A stretch of DNA of 64,000 bases from Lunularia cruciata (GCA_948567375.1 OX419756.1:42510552-42574551); one strand, 5' to 3'; counted from the stretch's first letter, positions 43,328 to 55,962 are shown. Numbers and translations are program-made. The notes: generated by a model from the letters alone, not told the origin.

Positions 43328-44531
43328 GGAAGTAGATTTAGTGTACAATACTTGTATAATTGTATAGTTTTTGACCATGAGGATGTGTTGTCATCACACA
43401 ACCATCAAGTTGTGACTTCATTGTGATGGGGACTTCATCATGATGGAATGTCTCCGCATGATGACATGTATAGGAATTCTTTGAGCAATTAAGGCTATGT
43501 ACCTTAAATTGATTCTTTTGTAAATATCTGATTGTTAGGATGATTCTCCCAATGTGTAGTTGGAGTCATGGTATTGGTAGATTGTATAGTAAGCACCTCT
43601 TTGCAAGTGGCACCACCGTAGCATTTAATCTATAACAACCAATTAGATAGAATAGGGTTAGTCTTAATTTATAGTTATGGGTCATGGCATTGCACAACCG
43701 TGGATGTGCCCCATCTTGTTGCAATAGAGAGTACAAGGGGAGTGACCCCAGATTAATACAGGTCCAATCAACATAGATTGGAATTACATCTCATACTTAT
43801 CTATTCAAACTCATGAATGTAGAATCACTATACTTGCGTGTTTGCAAAGTTGATTGTATTGTGGGGATGATGCCTAAGGACCTCTTAGATCCTGAGTGTA
43901 TCAATATCAGTATGGTCTATGTTTTGTGATCATTGAGTCAAGTATTAGTGAGAAACTTGAAGTAGGAATGCAAGTGCTGAGGTGTGCGAGTAGTCAGACT
44001 TGGGAGTAGTCAGACTTTGGAGTAGTCAGACTTGGGAGTAGTCAAACTTGGAGTAGTCAGGGTTGGGACAATATTTTGAGAGCCATGATGGCTGTGAGTG
44101 TCTTAAATTAAAACACATAATGAAAAGTTCAGGGTATCATGAACCTGAAGTATAACAATGAAGAGTGCCTTCTAGGAAGGTAAAACACTCTAGCGCTATG
44201 GTATGGGTTGTATTGGTAATTACAAGGGAAAGACCTTTGGGATTGGTGACCAACATGAAAAGTTGAACCATCAGCTTCAGGAGCTTTTGTAATGAAATAT
44301 CATTTGTGAATGTGATTAAGTAGGTTTTTTTTTTGCAATAGTGTGTCACATAAGGTTACCCTTCCCTCTTCTAGGAATTGTCATGTCCAAGAGGTTAACT
44401 ACATAACAATAGCTGACTTGTGACAAAGTGACCCTTTCCCTTCACTCCTAGCCAATTCCAAACCCTATACTCATGGGAACAACCTGTTCTTACAGGTTAT
44501 ATTACAAGTATGTAGACATTGGGCTGTCACA
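43328..44531 (+). mobile_element. Family C 3' non-coding region
   Basis: No gene. The part from about 43590 is shared with 2962-3820. It includes a short run of AGTCAGACTTGG(G)AGT units at about 43990-44065, a CCAAGAGGTTAA motif near 44388 and the terminal GGCTGTCACA. Confidence 0.6.
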
Positions 44532-44661
44532 AAGTTTGTCTCCATGTAGTAATGTACCATGAAAGGAGCAAAATATGTATCTCCCCCTTCAACTTTAAAA
44601 TCCCTATGTAGGAGGGCACTGCTTATCAAAAAATTTGGCCCAATCTATAGGCTCTCCTCTA
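44532..44661 (-). pseudogene. Family D protein domain fragment (D''), piece 2
   Basis: On the minus strand this reads GEPIDWAKFFDKQC and, further on, a damaged PF..HYYMETN-like stretch, matching the D' protein at about 10165-10300. It joins piece 1 at 40240 across the C element. Confidence 0.6.
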
Positions 44662-47163
44662 CTAATGCCTTAGTACCATGCCAAGTGCCTTGATTTGTTG
44701 GACTACATAATGCTGATAAAGGCCATGCACAAGCAGGTTTACACTCTGAAGGCCAGAAAGGACTTGGTGAAGGAGGAGGTGATGAAGGCTAGTGATCTGT
44801 ACAAGGTAGAGGCTCTTAAGGTAAGTGCCTTGATGCAGGAGAACCAAGAGGCAAAGAGGAGAAGTTAGACTTCTAAGAACAACCAAGATCATCAGGCATC
44901 CAAGACCAAAAGGTTTGAGGGAGATTGAAAAGCACTTTGCCTCAAGTTTGATTGGTTCAAAAAGGAAGCAGAAGACCAAATTTGCAGCAAGTGCCATGAA
45001 GTAGACAACACTCGGACTGTCTTGTAGGAAAAACATGATCAAGTGGTAACACTGGAGCTGCAGATGCAGGAGTACTAGACAGAAGTGGCAATTCAACTAG
45101 AATGTCTTGGCAAGGAGGTAGTGGAAGAAAGAGTGAAGCATGTGGAAAGCCTCCAAGTGCTAGAGGAGCAGAAGGCCAAATAGAGCAAGCAGTCAAAGCA
45201 AAGGGAGGAAGATCAGCTGAAGGCACTTTACCAATTAGAAGAAACACATGCCTTGTTCATGAAGATGCTGAAAGAAGAAGGAGCAGTGCAGGCCTTTGAG
45301 CACTAAATGACATGAACTAAAGATGCAAGTTCAACACTTGCAAATCAGGCCTATGAGGAGGAGTGCATAAACACCCTATCCTTGCACTTGAAAGGAGCAT
45401 TTGGATTAGAAGTTCAATGAAGTATGCTAGACCTTCTTGCTGGAGATTCCTAGGTATCAAGCCCAAACAAACAAATTGATTAGATACCTAAGAGGTGAAA
45501 AAAGCGCTTCAACCACCTAGCTCTAACCCAAGGCACTCCCCCAAAAGGAATTCCTTTAGTTAGATATGCACTCTTTAGTAAGGACTAAGTACTCAGAGTT
45601 GTACAATAGTTGAGAAATTGGAGTATGTCAATGATATCTGCACTTAGTATTACATGTATTTTAGAGGAGTGCCTTTAGAGTTGAGTGCCACTTGGAGTTG
45701 TATAGAGTTGAGGATCAGTGCCCTCGGACTGGTATTGCACTCAGAGTTATATATATTTGAAGAGGAGGGCCCTTGGGTTTGTATAGGTTATTGGGGTTGT
45801 ACAATAACAATAGATCAGGCAGGGTTTGATATCTTCCTTGACACATGCCGGAGTCTAATCATTTTGTAGATGATTAGGATAAGATAGGATTACAATACTA
45901 GAATCAGTGATGGACAGAAAAGATTTTTTAGGATCTGCTAAGGATTTTGATCCCTTTGGCTTGGAGCCAATCTTGTATATAAGGCACAGTGCTGTTGGAC
46001 CTTGTGTTCATTTGTTCTTTTGGAATACAAACTTCATTTACAAGTAAAGATTGCTCACTTCTTTGCAAGTTTTGTGTCCTACATTTTGCATCTTGTTTCA
46101 ATGTCTAATCAAGAGTAGAGGTGAGGAATTTCACAATAGGTCTTCAATGCTTAGTGCAAAGCAGTGCACATCCCTTGATCAGGATGTGCATTGAAGAATT
46201 GAAGTAGTGAACTTGTACAAGGACTGGATTGGGAAGCTCACTGCATAAGCTGTACCACAGAATCAAAATATTTAGATAGGAAGTAGCACAAAAGATTTTT
46301 TCTATTTCCTATCTAAATTTTGATTCCATGGTACAACTTATGTGGCATTGTTGGAGCATTTTTGGAGCTAAAAAGAAATCATAACACCAATCACTTTCAC
46401 TCTAAACTCTAGCCAAGATTGCTCATGAAGGGGATGGTTCATTCAACCTTGAGTGCCATTCCATTCCAAAGATGCAATGTCTACAAATGTGTTCTACTCT
46501 TCCCAGAAGGCACAATGTGTTCTACCCTTCCCTAAAGCTGTACTATGCCAAGTACCTCTCTTCACACCAAGTACCTAAGATCACACTGAGTGCCATTCTC
46601 AAAACAACTCTAAGCACTCACTACTTCACAGAATTCCCAAGTCACTACTCTATCAGCAAAGAAGACAAGTTGTATTGCAAAAAAGTGCCATTGCAGGTGA
46701 GGCACTTCAATTTATGTGCTCAAATCCTGGTCATTCTTCAGCACTCCGGCGGTTAAAGAGTAGGTAGGCACTTACCGTTACCAACAATGCCTTTAGATAG
46801 GAATGTGCACAAGTCGTGCCTTCCTGGAAAGGCAGAACACATTTGCAGACATTGCATCTTTGGAATTGAATGGCACTCTGAGTTGAATGAACCATCACAG
46901 TTGGGAGGAATCTCGGCTAGATTATAGAATGAAAGTGATTAGTGTTTTGATTTTCTTTTTGATAAAGTGCATCACATAGTGTGACACTACTCTCCTAGGA
47001 ATGGTTTCTGTCCAAGAGGTTAAACAAGAGATAATAAATGAATTGAGATTCGGTGACAAGTGCATGTTTCATTTCACTTTGAAAAATTTCCAAAAAGTAT
47101 CCTCTTGGGAACAAACTATTGTTATTGACTATACTATAAGTATGCATACACTGATATGAGACA
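44662..47163 (+). mobile_element. Family D element, 3' fragment with coiled-coil relic
   Basis: 44690-45560 is a heavily broken coil: LVKEEVMKASDLYKVEALKV, SALMQENQEAKRR, LKALYQLEETHALFMKMLKE. It is homologous to the minus-strand D copy at 11464-12434. 45600-47163 is a non-coding 3' region ending GAGACA at 47163, aligned with the D terminus at 10417. It contains the CCAAGAGGTTAAACAAGAG motif near 47013. An internal segment (about 46380-46540) is inverted relative to 46840-46960. Confidence 0.6.
46240..46348. repeat. Inverted repeat (fold-back), arms about 42 bp
   Basis: Left arm about 46240-46281 and right arm about 46305-46348 are near-complementary, centred on ATTTAGATAGGAA / TTCCTATCTAAAT, with a loop of about 23 bp. 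It marks a switch in orientation of the D-family 3' sequence. Confidence 0.75.
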
Positions 47164-48325
47164 AGACTTCATATCAGTTTGATGGAACAATTTATATTTG
47201 TTCGATTGGTGTGACCAATTTATATTTTTTCAACTCGTATGACCAAGAGTAGTCCAGCCAAGTCTATAATTCTTGATCAAAGGAGGATGAATTTGTCTCT
47301 AACCTTGGCGCATTTCAGACCAAAGTCTTACAAACAAACTTATGAAAATAAACTTGATACTTCTTGAATATTATTGAAATATCTGTTTTCCAATGCCAGT
47401 CCATGTCTCTCAGCCTTCCTATAGACTCAAATCTGATTCCAATTCTGAATATAGACTTTCTCGATAGATGGTAACCTCCGGAAGCCGTCCATATTCGATC
47501 GCAACATTCAAGAGCCAAAGCAGATCCAGCTATGTAGCAAGTCGGAGCTATTTACTTCAGTCCTACATCAACCGAAGGAATCGCTATCCTTGATGACGAC
47601 TAATACCTGAAGCCCAGAACTCCTCTTGAGCCAAACATGATCTCGCTGTTTACTCGTTCTGGATTTCGCTTTTCTTCTAGAATAGGTTGTCCGCTAGCGC
47701 AAGCAGTGTTGCATATAGACACCTTGGAGCTCGACCATGACAGCGCGTGTACTCATGAGAACATAGAACTGTAGACCAATCCATATAATGCAAGCAAACT
47801 TGCCCTGGAACTTTAGCACCAAAGAAAATTATGAAAATCTGTTTTGCAACGTTGGAATCTACACCGAAACCAGCTTCTAGAAGTGTAGATTCCATCGGAT
47901 TCCATCATTACAACGATATAAGCCATATGGTCCGAGGTTTTCCATCAAATACTCGTACAAGGAACGAATTCACCGACAGAATTTTAAAATTCTCAAGCAA
48001 CTCTTGTTATTCTCATAAGTACACGATATTTCAAGGTCATGTGTCAGTATTAATAGTGCTATGTATCCTATATGCAGTAAATATAACATACATGTATATT
48101 AAATTATATTTGTGTGTATATCGTAATTTCAAATGATTCAGAGCTTCGCTGATTACAACCAAAGTGAAACCCTCTAAGTGGCCGCTATCAACAGCTGATT
48201 TTTATATGATTTTTTTTATAGAGAATTTGTGCAAGTTCCAACTGTGAGCATCGAGCGTATTCAAACTTTTTACTGGGTTGGTCTATACTTCACCAGATCC
48301 TTCCGCAATCTGATTTGCAACTGAT

Positions 48326-48501
48326 CAGCTATTGTATATTTCCGCAATCAACAAAACTGGATATCTGTAAAAGCTATATATAAAACTGGATATCCCTTCG
48401 TTTTTCCTACGCGGTCGCCTTTTTCCCTCTGTAAAAGCTTATCCAGCTATTGTATATTTACGCAATCAACAAAACTGGATATCTGTAAAAGCTTATCCAG
48501 T
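48326..48501. repeat. 50-bp direct repeat, period 118 bp
   Basis: CAGCTATTGTATATTTMCGC...GTAAAAGCT occurs at 48326-48375 and 48444-48493, one mismatch. A CTGTAAAAGCTTATCCAG word also occurs at about 48429 and 48484. Confidence 0.85.
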
Positions 48502-49776
48502 CAAGTATCAGATAAACTAGCACCACTCCCTCCTCGGACTGTTTCTTCGGAGTTTGCATCTTATTTTTTCGTAGTGCTGTTCACATAAAGAGTAATCGGC
48601 TTCGCATGTTGGGGATTCTTTCACCTACCGCAGGTCTCACCCCTGTATATACACAGCATATATTTACATCTCAAAATCAGAATATCAGGTACAAATTAGA
48701 ACACGTGCGCTGGAGTCGAAGCATGTGCAGGTTAAACGTACCTTCAAATACACTCCGAGCTCAAGCTTCCTCGCGAGGTTCTCTTGTGCTCTTCACATAA
48801 CAATTTCAACAGTCCCGGATCCAGTCTTAGATCTAACTACACGACGACCTTGTACATTTGTGGCGATGTGGAGGCGGAAGAAGGTATTGCCACAACTGGG
48901 CATGCATGTCACGTTTGAAGATCCAGACACCTAACTGTAGCTGAAACGGGAGGATAAGGTCATGAATCTCTTATGTTTGAAGCTTGCGTTCTGAGCTTCG
49001 GATAATTTGGTGGGGCAACTCACCAACTTATCATGCCTTTCATCTCTTTGGACTAGATCAGACATTTAATGCTAGTTCCCGCACGTTTCACATATTGCGC
49101 TGTGTGAATTGTAAAGTTGGATGGAACTGTTTAGCTGTTTAGCTTGCTTAAATGCCTCCCATGTCTAACGTCTTCACAGCTTCGTCGGCCTTTGTTGCTA
49201 GGCTAGTGTTTTCATTACTTGACCTTCCAACTTTAATATAATCCACTACTCCTTCTTTATAGTCAATGAAAAGATGAAAGCATTACTAGAGCTCAATTCA
49301 TATGGTCTCTTGTTCAGAATTTGATAAACCAATTATCTGCAGATTGCCCATCTTAATTGAGTTGTACCTTGATTTGAAACACCCAATGCTCAGATTCATG
49401 GGTGCTCTTCTATGAGATTTTGTGTTTTGTTTAATCAAGTCCCTTGGTGCTAAACCCTTTGGACTCAACATTATCATTCTATGAATCTCAAAATTGGATT
49501 TCCATTAACTTGGACATATAAAAATGTACATAAGAAAACCCAAAACTGAATCCTAGATGATTAAAAATTCGTGTTTCGAAAATTATTTCGAGAAATAACA
49601 GTAAAGAAAAAGGCATAGACAACTTTAATTGCAATTTTGGAAGCCCTTTATGATAACTTATAAGGAGCTTTTGAAGGCTTCCCCATCTCTTCGTTATGAG
49701 CAAACTCTCACGTCATCTTGGCCTTGTTATGGGTGCCATTAGCAAAAACTTGGGTGACAATAGCAATTCCCCTCAG

Positions 49777-49955
49777 GTATTGTACGCTGTTGTAGATGTG
49801 ATTCTGTAAAATTATACTTTCTTCGCTCTAGTAGTTTGTAAACCATACGACTTGTAGAGATAAGAGATTGTAGGTACTATACCCTATTGTAAATGTGATA
49901 CTGCAAAAACTATATCTTCTCCGCGGTAATAGTTTGTAGACATATGACTTGTATG
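49777..49955. repeat. Imperfect direct repeat of about 85 bp
   Basis: Segments 49777-49860 and 49872-49955 share the pattern GTAxxxTGTxxATGTGAT..TGxAAAA and TAGTTTGTA..CATA.GACTTGTA. Confidence 0.6.
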
Positions 49956-51061
49956 GATTAGATATCTTAGATATAGGGTAGATTTCTCAGACATTAATAT
50001 CGGAGTTTATGTCTCATCCTTGTACTTGTACGGCTTCATGTCTTACAAGTATCTTCTTGGGATCCTACGCGGTCGCCCTTTTCAAACTTGCGTACCTTTT
50101 CGCTTCATTAAAGGTAGAGCAATGTACTTCAGAACAAAAGCTTTCCTCACTGGCAATACAAGTACAGCACAACAACTTTTAGTTTACAGAACAAGCTGAT
50201 ACATAGCTGTAAGTACATTGACGGGAGTTCTGGTTCTCTTAGACAGAACTGTTGTTCAAGTTTTGTCACATCAGTACTGTACACTTATGTACATGCATTC
50301 AGTGATATACTTTCCTCCGTAATGCTGATTATCGTTACGCTGTCTGCCTTTCAGAAGTTTGTTACGATTCAATACCCTAGTCGTAGTGCTGTTCCCCAAC
50401 CATGCAAGGCATTCATCTTAGTCATGGAGCTCTGGACCTGCATTGGATTTCCTACAGCTTTTGGTTGGTTGCAAGATTGTGACCTCCGATTCCTCTGTTT
50501 TACAGATGTAGTCTGTTCTGAAGTAAGCTATCCGCAACGAATTTCTGCTGAACGATCCGCGAATAGACACACTTCTTATTGGAATTGAAAAGAAGGCGAA
50601 GGACCAACTGAAGAACTCGAGGACCACGGTTAAGGGAAGAGGAAGGTGGAGAAATCGGCACTTTTTGCAGGTTCGGAGTATGTTGTAGTTACCGAATACA
50701 TCCAAGTACCCGCGAGATTAAAGTCGGCTCGTCCATCATTTCCATAATCAATGCGGGTAGCGACACCGAACAAATCATAACAAGTCGGAAGGGAACTAAG
50801 TGTAGTTTAGAGTCTTCGTTGACCGGTAAATTTTTCATAAATTAAATTTTTTTTTCATTAAAAAGAATGAGAATGAAGAAAAAGAAAAAGAATGTTAATT
50901 GAAAAAGAAATACTTAAATTGTACCTTAAATCGATCCAAACGTGACTAAGAGGTTCATTGTGACTGTCGCTTGATTTCTTGTCCCTAGGATCACACAAGT
51001 ATTTGAAGCCCTTGAGTGGTTGTTTTATAGTGTTCATGATTCCTTTTATTACTAGCGCGGT

Positions 51062-51107
51062 TGTCACTGGCTTGGAGTTAATTATGTCACTGGCTTGGAG
51101 TTAATTA
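51062..51107. repeat. Perfect 23-bp tandem duplication
   Basis: TGTCACTGGCTTGGAGTTAA followed by TTA occurs twice head to tail at 51062-51084 and 51085-51107. Confidence 0.9.
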
Positions 51108-52379
51108 TTTTATACATCAAGGAGCTCTTGTAAGGGGACTTTTTTTTCCATGGTTCACTCCAGAATCTTTTTTATTTACTGCGTCGGGCCAAGTCAGTTT
51201 GTGTATTTTATTCCTTAGCAGATGATACATACATGGGCCCTATAAATCAGATTGAGTAGATTTTTGACCACTTGATTACCCTATTACATATGTAAGCATG
51301 AGAGTCAAGGTGTCAAAGTGTAAAGTATGGTCTCCTTTAGATATCCATCCACACCTTGAGTTTAGAAAGGAGTGTATCATATTTATAGATGGATTACATG
51401 TTCTTAGAGTACCACTAGGATCTTGTCACATGTTTCTTCTATGTTGCCCTTGTAGAGGATGTTCTCCATGTGGATGATCTTCCATTATCAACAGATCGGC
51501 AAGTGGCATTTGGTATACTCTTCTTTAATATGTTTTGTGAAACCGACTTACCTCCTCCGCATAGTTCTCTTCTCCTTGACCTTCCTATTACATTTATGAG
51601 CCTTTGATGGAAGGATTTTGGGAGTCTCCGGTGATATTATTGGACTTGGGACATTTGAGTGTGTGATAGGGGATTCGGTATATAGATAGACATCTCTACC
51701 AATCTTGTGTGGAAGAGTTTGTTTGCTATCTATGGAGGAGATGGCACCAATATGTTTTTTGGTAGTTAAGGTCTCTTGGCACCCTTACTTTGCTCTCATT
51801 TTGTAGTTGTTGATAGGTTGGTCTTGGAGACTTATGTGACCGAGTTGGAGGAGGGATCATTTTCTCCCCAGATATTGCAGCAAACAAAAAATAGTCTATC
51901 TACATGGGCATGCAAGGATCTTCTATCTTTTGCTTCACTGTTGTCAAATTAGACTAGAGGTTTACAATTTTCCTTGATATAGTAATAATGTCAACATACA
52001 CTATATTCTCTTTTAGTTAACTTTTTCATTCCTTTAGCCTACTAGAGCACATCTTTACTCTTGCTCTAGCAAGGGTGTAGTTTCTTGGATTCTAGTTCAA
52101 TCATGTATTAGAGTATTCCGACTTGCACTAGCTACTTTCTGTGCAACAATGAGGTTTTGCTAAATTTGGTCCATCCATCTATATCTTCATTACTCACTTT
52201 TGAATTTAATTATCCTTCTAATATCTACAATAAAACCACGAATTAATATTAATATTCACTCTTTTTCAGTTGCTAAATGTAAATAATGCATGTATAATTA
52301 AGATCCATAGCTATAGATGAACCATCAAAACAATTTCTCTTGCCTCTATCAGGCAATTGAATAGATTTGACAAAGGTTC

Positions 52380-52642
52380 ATACTGATACAAAGGTACAAT
52401 TTACAATAAAGGCCTAAGAAACAGTCTGCCTTTAGTCAGTATTATCTACATCTAGTGGGTTCAATTTTGTAATCTACAACCTAGATCAGTTCCTGGAAAT
52501 GTTCTATCCAAACAAATATGAACATGGTTTCTATTTGACAAGGGACTGCTTCCGTAAGTTTTCTCTACATGAATTTTATCGTTCTTGAGTCTAAGCTAGT
52601 CTGATTCCCAATTCTCACACAATGCTAAAGATGATTCCGGGC
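52380..52642 (-). other. 3' flank/UTR of the RLP gene, repeated downstream in the cluster
   Basis: Non-coding sequence directly after the RLP stop codon. Diverged copies lie at about 57060-57280 and 62460-62747, each still ending in the RLP tail codons. Conserved blocks include TATGAACATGGTTTCTA, GGGACTGCTTCCGTAAG and CACACAATGCTAAAGATGA. Confidence 0.7.
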
Positions 52643-55600
52643 CTACCGAGGTTCCTGGTATAATCCATAGTCTCTTGGTCCTGCCAGTGGTCCAGCAAGG
52701 TAAAATTTCCTTCGCAACTCACCGATCAAGAGTAATGGAGCAAACACCACAAAGAACCCAACCACAAATCCAGTTCCAGCAGCTATCCTGAAAGTTCCAT
52801 TTACAAAAGTTGATGTCGTCGGGGGACTCGTATCCGGACTCTGAGGAGGAGTCGCGGGACAGGGCTTATCGAGAACGATTCCACATAGATCCGGGTTGCC
52901 AGGCCAAAAGGAGTTGTTCTTGAACCTTGTAGAGAACGAAAATTTGTCGGGAATAGGGCCTGATAGATTGTTGAGAGACAAGTTCAGGTAGCCCAACGTC
53001 GATCTGCCGAGCAAAGGGGGAATGAGACCTGAAAACTCATTCATAGATAGATCCAGAGAGTCAAGTAAGGGAAGGTTTCCAACTGTCGTAATGTTTCCTC
53101 CAAGGCTGTTGTTGGCAAGATTCAAGAACATGAGACCCTGCAGTGACCCCAACTCTTGAGGTAGCTCACCACTCAGCAGATTAGACGACGTATCCAATGA
53201 CGTCAAAGTCTCCAGGACGTACACATACACCAGAGTATTACCCTTGGCTCTTATTGATATCTGCTCAAACAATCTCGTTTTGCTCTGTGCTTGGGTCGCT
53301 GGGATTCGGCTATCATTCTGTGAAACGTTGAAACTTTGCAGGCCCGACAATTCATCTGGAAATTGACCGCTGAAACCATTGAAGGAAAGATCAAGAACCT
53401 GTAATGCAGTCAGGTTCCAAATCCAGGCGGGAATAGCGCCAGTCAAGTTGTTTGATGACAAACTCAACACTCGTAGTGAGGGGAGATGGTGTGTAAATGC
53501 AGCTTCCGTGGGTATTCCTCCCGACAATTGGTTCTCGCTTAGATCCAAAAGTTCGAGCTGCGTACATTGCAGTATTCTGCTGGGGAAGTCTCCGTCCAAT
53601 TTGTTCCCGTTCACTGAGAAGCTCTTGAGAGTTGGGAGCTGTCTAAAATCTATGTGAGCAAGCTCCCCTCTCAAGAGGTTGTAACTGAGCCTGACGTTCT
53701 CCAGTGCGCTGCAATTTGCGATGTCCACCGGGATTTGGCCCTCAAGTTTGTTTTCGTACAAGATCAGATAGATCAATTTCTGCAGTCGAGTCAGCTCCCT
53801 TGGAATCTCGCCAGTCAGATTGTTTTGATGCAATCTCAAGTGTTGTAATTCATTGAGATTGCCAAAAACTGCAGGTATATATCCGGTCAGAGTATTATTT
53901 CCCAGATTGATTTCTGTAGCGAGATTCAGATTCCCCAAGCCTTCGGGGATATTCCCTACCAGTTTGTTGTCTTGAAGCCATAACAATGTCAAATTCTGCA
54001 GCTGCCCTAGTTCGCCTGGAATGGTGCCGGAGAACTGGTTGTTGTTCAGAAACAAATGCTTGAGATGGGTCAAATTAACAAGCGCCCTGGGAATCGGTCC
54101 ACTAAATGAGTTGGTGTCCAGATACAAATAGACTAAACTTGGCCACTGTGAAACCATGTCGTCGGTGATGTCTCCTGAGAAGGAATTCGTCAACGGATCC
54201 GAGTTCCTACCTCGAAGGCTTTCCCATGTACTTGACTTCGAGCTTGAACTTATTCCCACATTCAAGTATGTCAGCGCTTTGGAATTTGTCAAAGCATGAA
54301 GCGTACCATTCAACCTGTTGTTAGACAAGTCCATTCTCCGGAGGAACGTAAGGTTGAGCCCTTCAGGTATCTGTCCCTCAAACTGATTATTGCGCAGAAC
54401 TAAAGAAGTGAGATTCTTAAGATTGTTCAGGCTGTTTGGCAACTCACCCGTGAAGTTGTTGTTGTTCATGTACAAAATTTCAAGTGATCTTATTGTTGTC
54501 AGGAATTCAGGAAATTTCCCGTCAAACAGGTTTCCATCCAGGAAAAGCCAAATCAAAATACTCCATGACGTTGAATTAACTTCGATGAAGTTCCCAGTGA
54601 AACTATTGGTCCCAACGTTAAGAAGTATAAGGTCAGAGAGTTGGGCAAGTTCCGCTGGAAGCCTGCCCTGGAATCCGTTGTTTCCAAAATGTAGAAACCA
54701 AAGCTTTGTCAAGTTTCCCAGCTGTTTCGGTACAAAGCCGGTCAGATTGTTTTGCTCAAAACTTAGGTAATTCAAGTTGATGAACTGACCGTACTCCTCC
54801 GGAATGCTACCACTAAGGAAAAAACTACCGTAGAAGTCCAAGTACCGCAATTTCGTACAGTTGCCGAGGGACCTGGGAAGGGGTCCCTTGAGACGATTGG
54901 AAGGGATATTGTGGTAATCATTTAATTTATCGAGCTGTAGATTATTCAATGTCCCCAGGTTCAGAATCTCCAGTTCAGTGAGTAGGCCAAGCTCTTCGGG
55001 AATCGAGCCATTGAACCAGTAGCCCTCCCCTCCAAGATTGAGTTCTTGCAAATTCGTCAGATTGCCAAACTCCAGTGGAATTTCCCCGAAGAGACGATTG
55101 TTCTCCAGGTTCAAGATCCTTAGGTTCCCAAGCTGCCCCAGCTCTGGTGGAATTTTGCTTTCCAAATAGTTATGGCTCAAGTCGAGCTCCTCTAAGTAGG
55201 ATAGATTCGCAAGTGCAACAGACAACGAACCATTTAGCAATAGGTCTGGTAACCTGATAGATACAACATGCAGCTGGTCGATGTCACATGTCACCCCCGT
55301 CCACGAGCAGTAGCTAGAGAAGTTGCCCGAATTCCAGCCATCCAAAGCACCTTTGGCGTCCCTTGAGATACCGTCCTTGAACTCTAGAAGAGCAACGGCA
55401 TCTCTGCAGCACATGACAGATGTATAAGAATAGCATGCAAGATCTAGAGACCATCTACATGACCTAATGAGTCGGCTGATTAGTGACGACACTTGTACCT
55501 CAATTTTAAAGACCATTTCTTACCTGCAGTTTTCAAATAGCAATATATTTGCAACGCAGCCACTGTAATATGATTGATATTTATAAGCCATCATGTTTTC

Positions 55601-55893
55601 TGGACGAAGGCAAGTCAGCACACAGAAAGAGAAACATACGAGATCACAAGGCTCTTCGATTCGTTAACCAACCTGGAGTTGTCTTGCAGCAAAGAGCGCG
55701 AAAAATACTTGCGCGTCCTCTGGGTGCTTGAATCATGGTCATGCAACTCTCCATGGGCAAAACCTTTTCGAGCTACGCTGCTTACAAGACCAGAAACTTC
55801 GAGGAAGGCAGTTGCATACGTTAACAGACATAGTATTAATACGAGCATTTGAATCCTAGGTAGCGAATTACCCGTTCGGGGATTCATCTCCAT
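52643..55893 (-). CDS. Leucine-rich-repeat receptor-like protein (RLP), two exons
   Basis: Exon 1 55893-55640 and exon 2 55403-52643, joined by a 236-nt intron (donor GTATGT at 55639, acceptor CTGCAG ending 55404; phase 2), give about 1004 aa. Exon 1 begins MEMNPRTG and has a signal-peptide core (MLVLILCLLTYATAF). Exon 2 opens with the LRR cap (DAVALLEFKDGIS, YCSWTGVTCD), then roughly 25-30 plant LRRs (LxxLxxLxLxxNxLxGxIP). A non-LRR island follows (RLFEQISIRAKGNTLVYVYV), then a few LRRs, GNPDLCG, one membrane span (GTGFVVGFFVVFAPLLLIG) and a short basic tail without kinase. RLPs sit in the plasma membrane and usually partner a co-receptor in immunity or development; the ligand is unknown. 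The splice junction is inferred but keeps the frame and restores the cap. Confidence 0.88.
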
Positions 55894-55953
55894 GGAAGCG
55901 GAATGCAAGCGAGAGCCGGCACATCAAACTCTTGAGGGTTGTTTGATCGGTTC

Positions 55954-55962
55954 GATCTATAA
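55954..55962 (-). promoter_or_regulatory. Possible TATA-like element of the RLP gene
   Basis: TTATAGATC on the minus strand, about 65 bp before the proposed ATG. The paralogous site at 61688-61696 reads TTATAAATC, a better TATA box. The working gene may therefore have the weaker version. Confidence 0.3.

Larger units (their letters stand above)
40241..44531 (+). mobile_element. Family C element, bounded by 5-bp near-TSD
   Basis: Starts TGTCATAGCCCAC at 40241 and ends GGCTGTCACA at 44531. Flanks aggtt (40236-40240) and aagtt (44532-44536) form a 5-bp duplication with one mismatch, and the D'' protein reading continues across it. Without the solo A LTR (40816-41508) it is about 3.6 kb, like E. 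No LTR similarity between its ends was found. It encodes a coiled-coil protein (relic) and has a non-coding 3' region of about 1.2 kb. 40241-40815 holds no recognisable gene. Confidence 0.6.
47164..52379. other. Intergenic stretch with no recognisable gene
   Basis: 5.2 kb of AT-rich sequence in which I recognise no conserved protein, RNA gene or LTR. The longest frames are below 105 codons and unconvincing. It contains three small local repeats (listed separately) and two copies of a short motif around ACCGCGTAGGA (near 48408 and 50065, minus strand) also found in the insertion at 57672. 51180-51960 has a texture like decayed retroelement but no firm match. Confidence 0.6.

Noticed and set aside
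47164-48200. Small minus-strand frames as coding exons
   Set aside because: They are short, share no motif with known families and lack consistent splice signals; I could not support a gene.
55404-55516. ATG at 55516 as the start of the RLP
   Set aside because: It lies in the intron and gives no signal peptide. Splicing from exon 1 restores both a signal peptide and the LRR cap.
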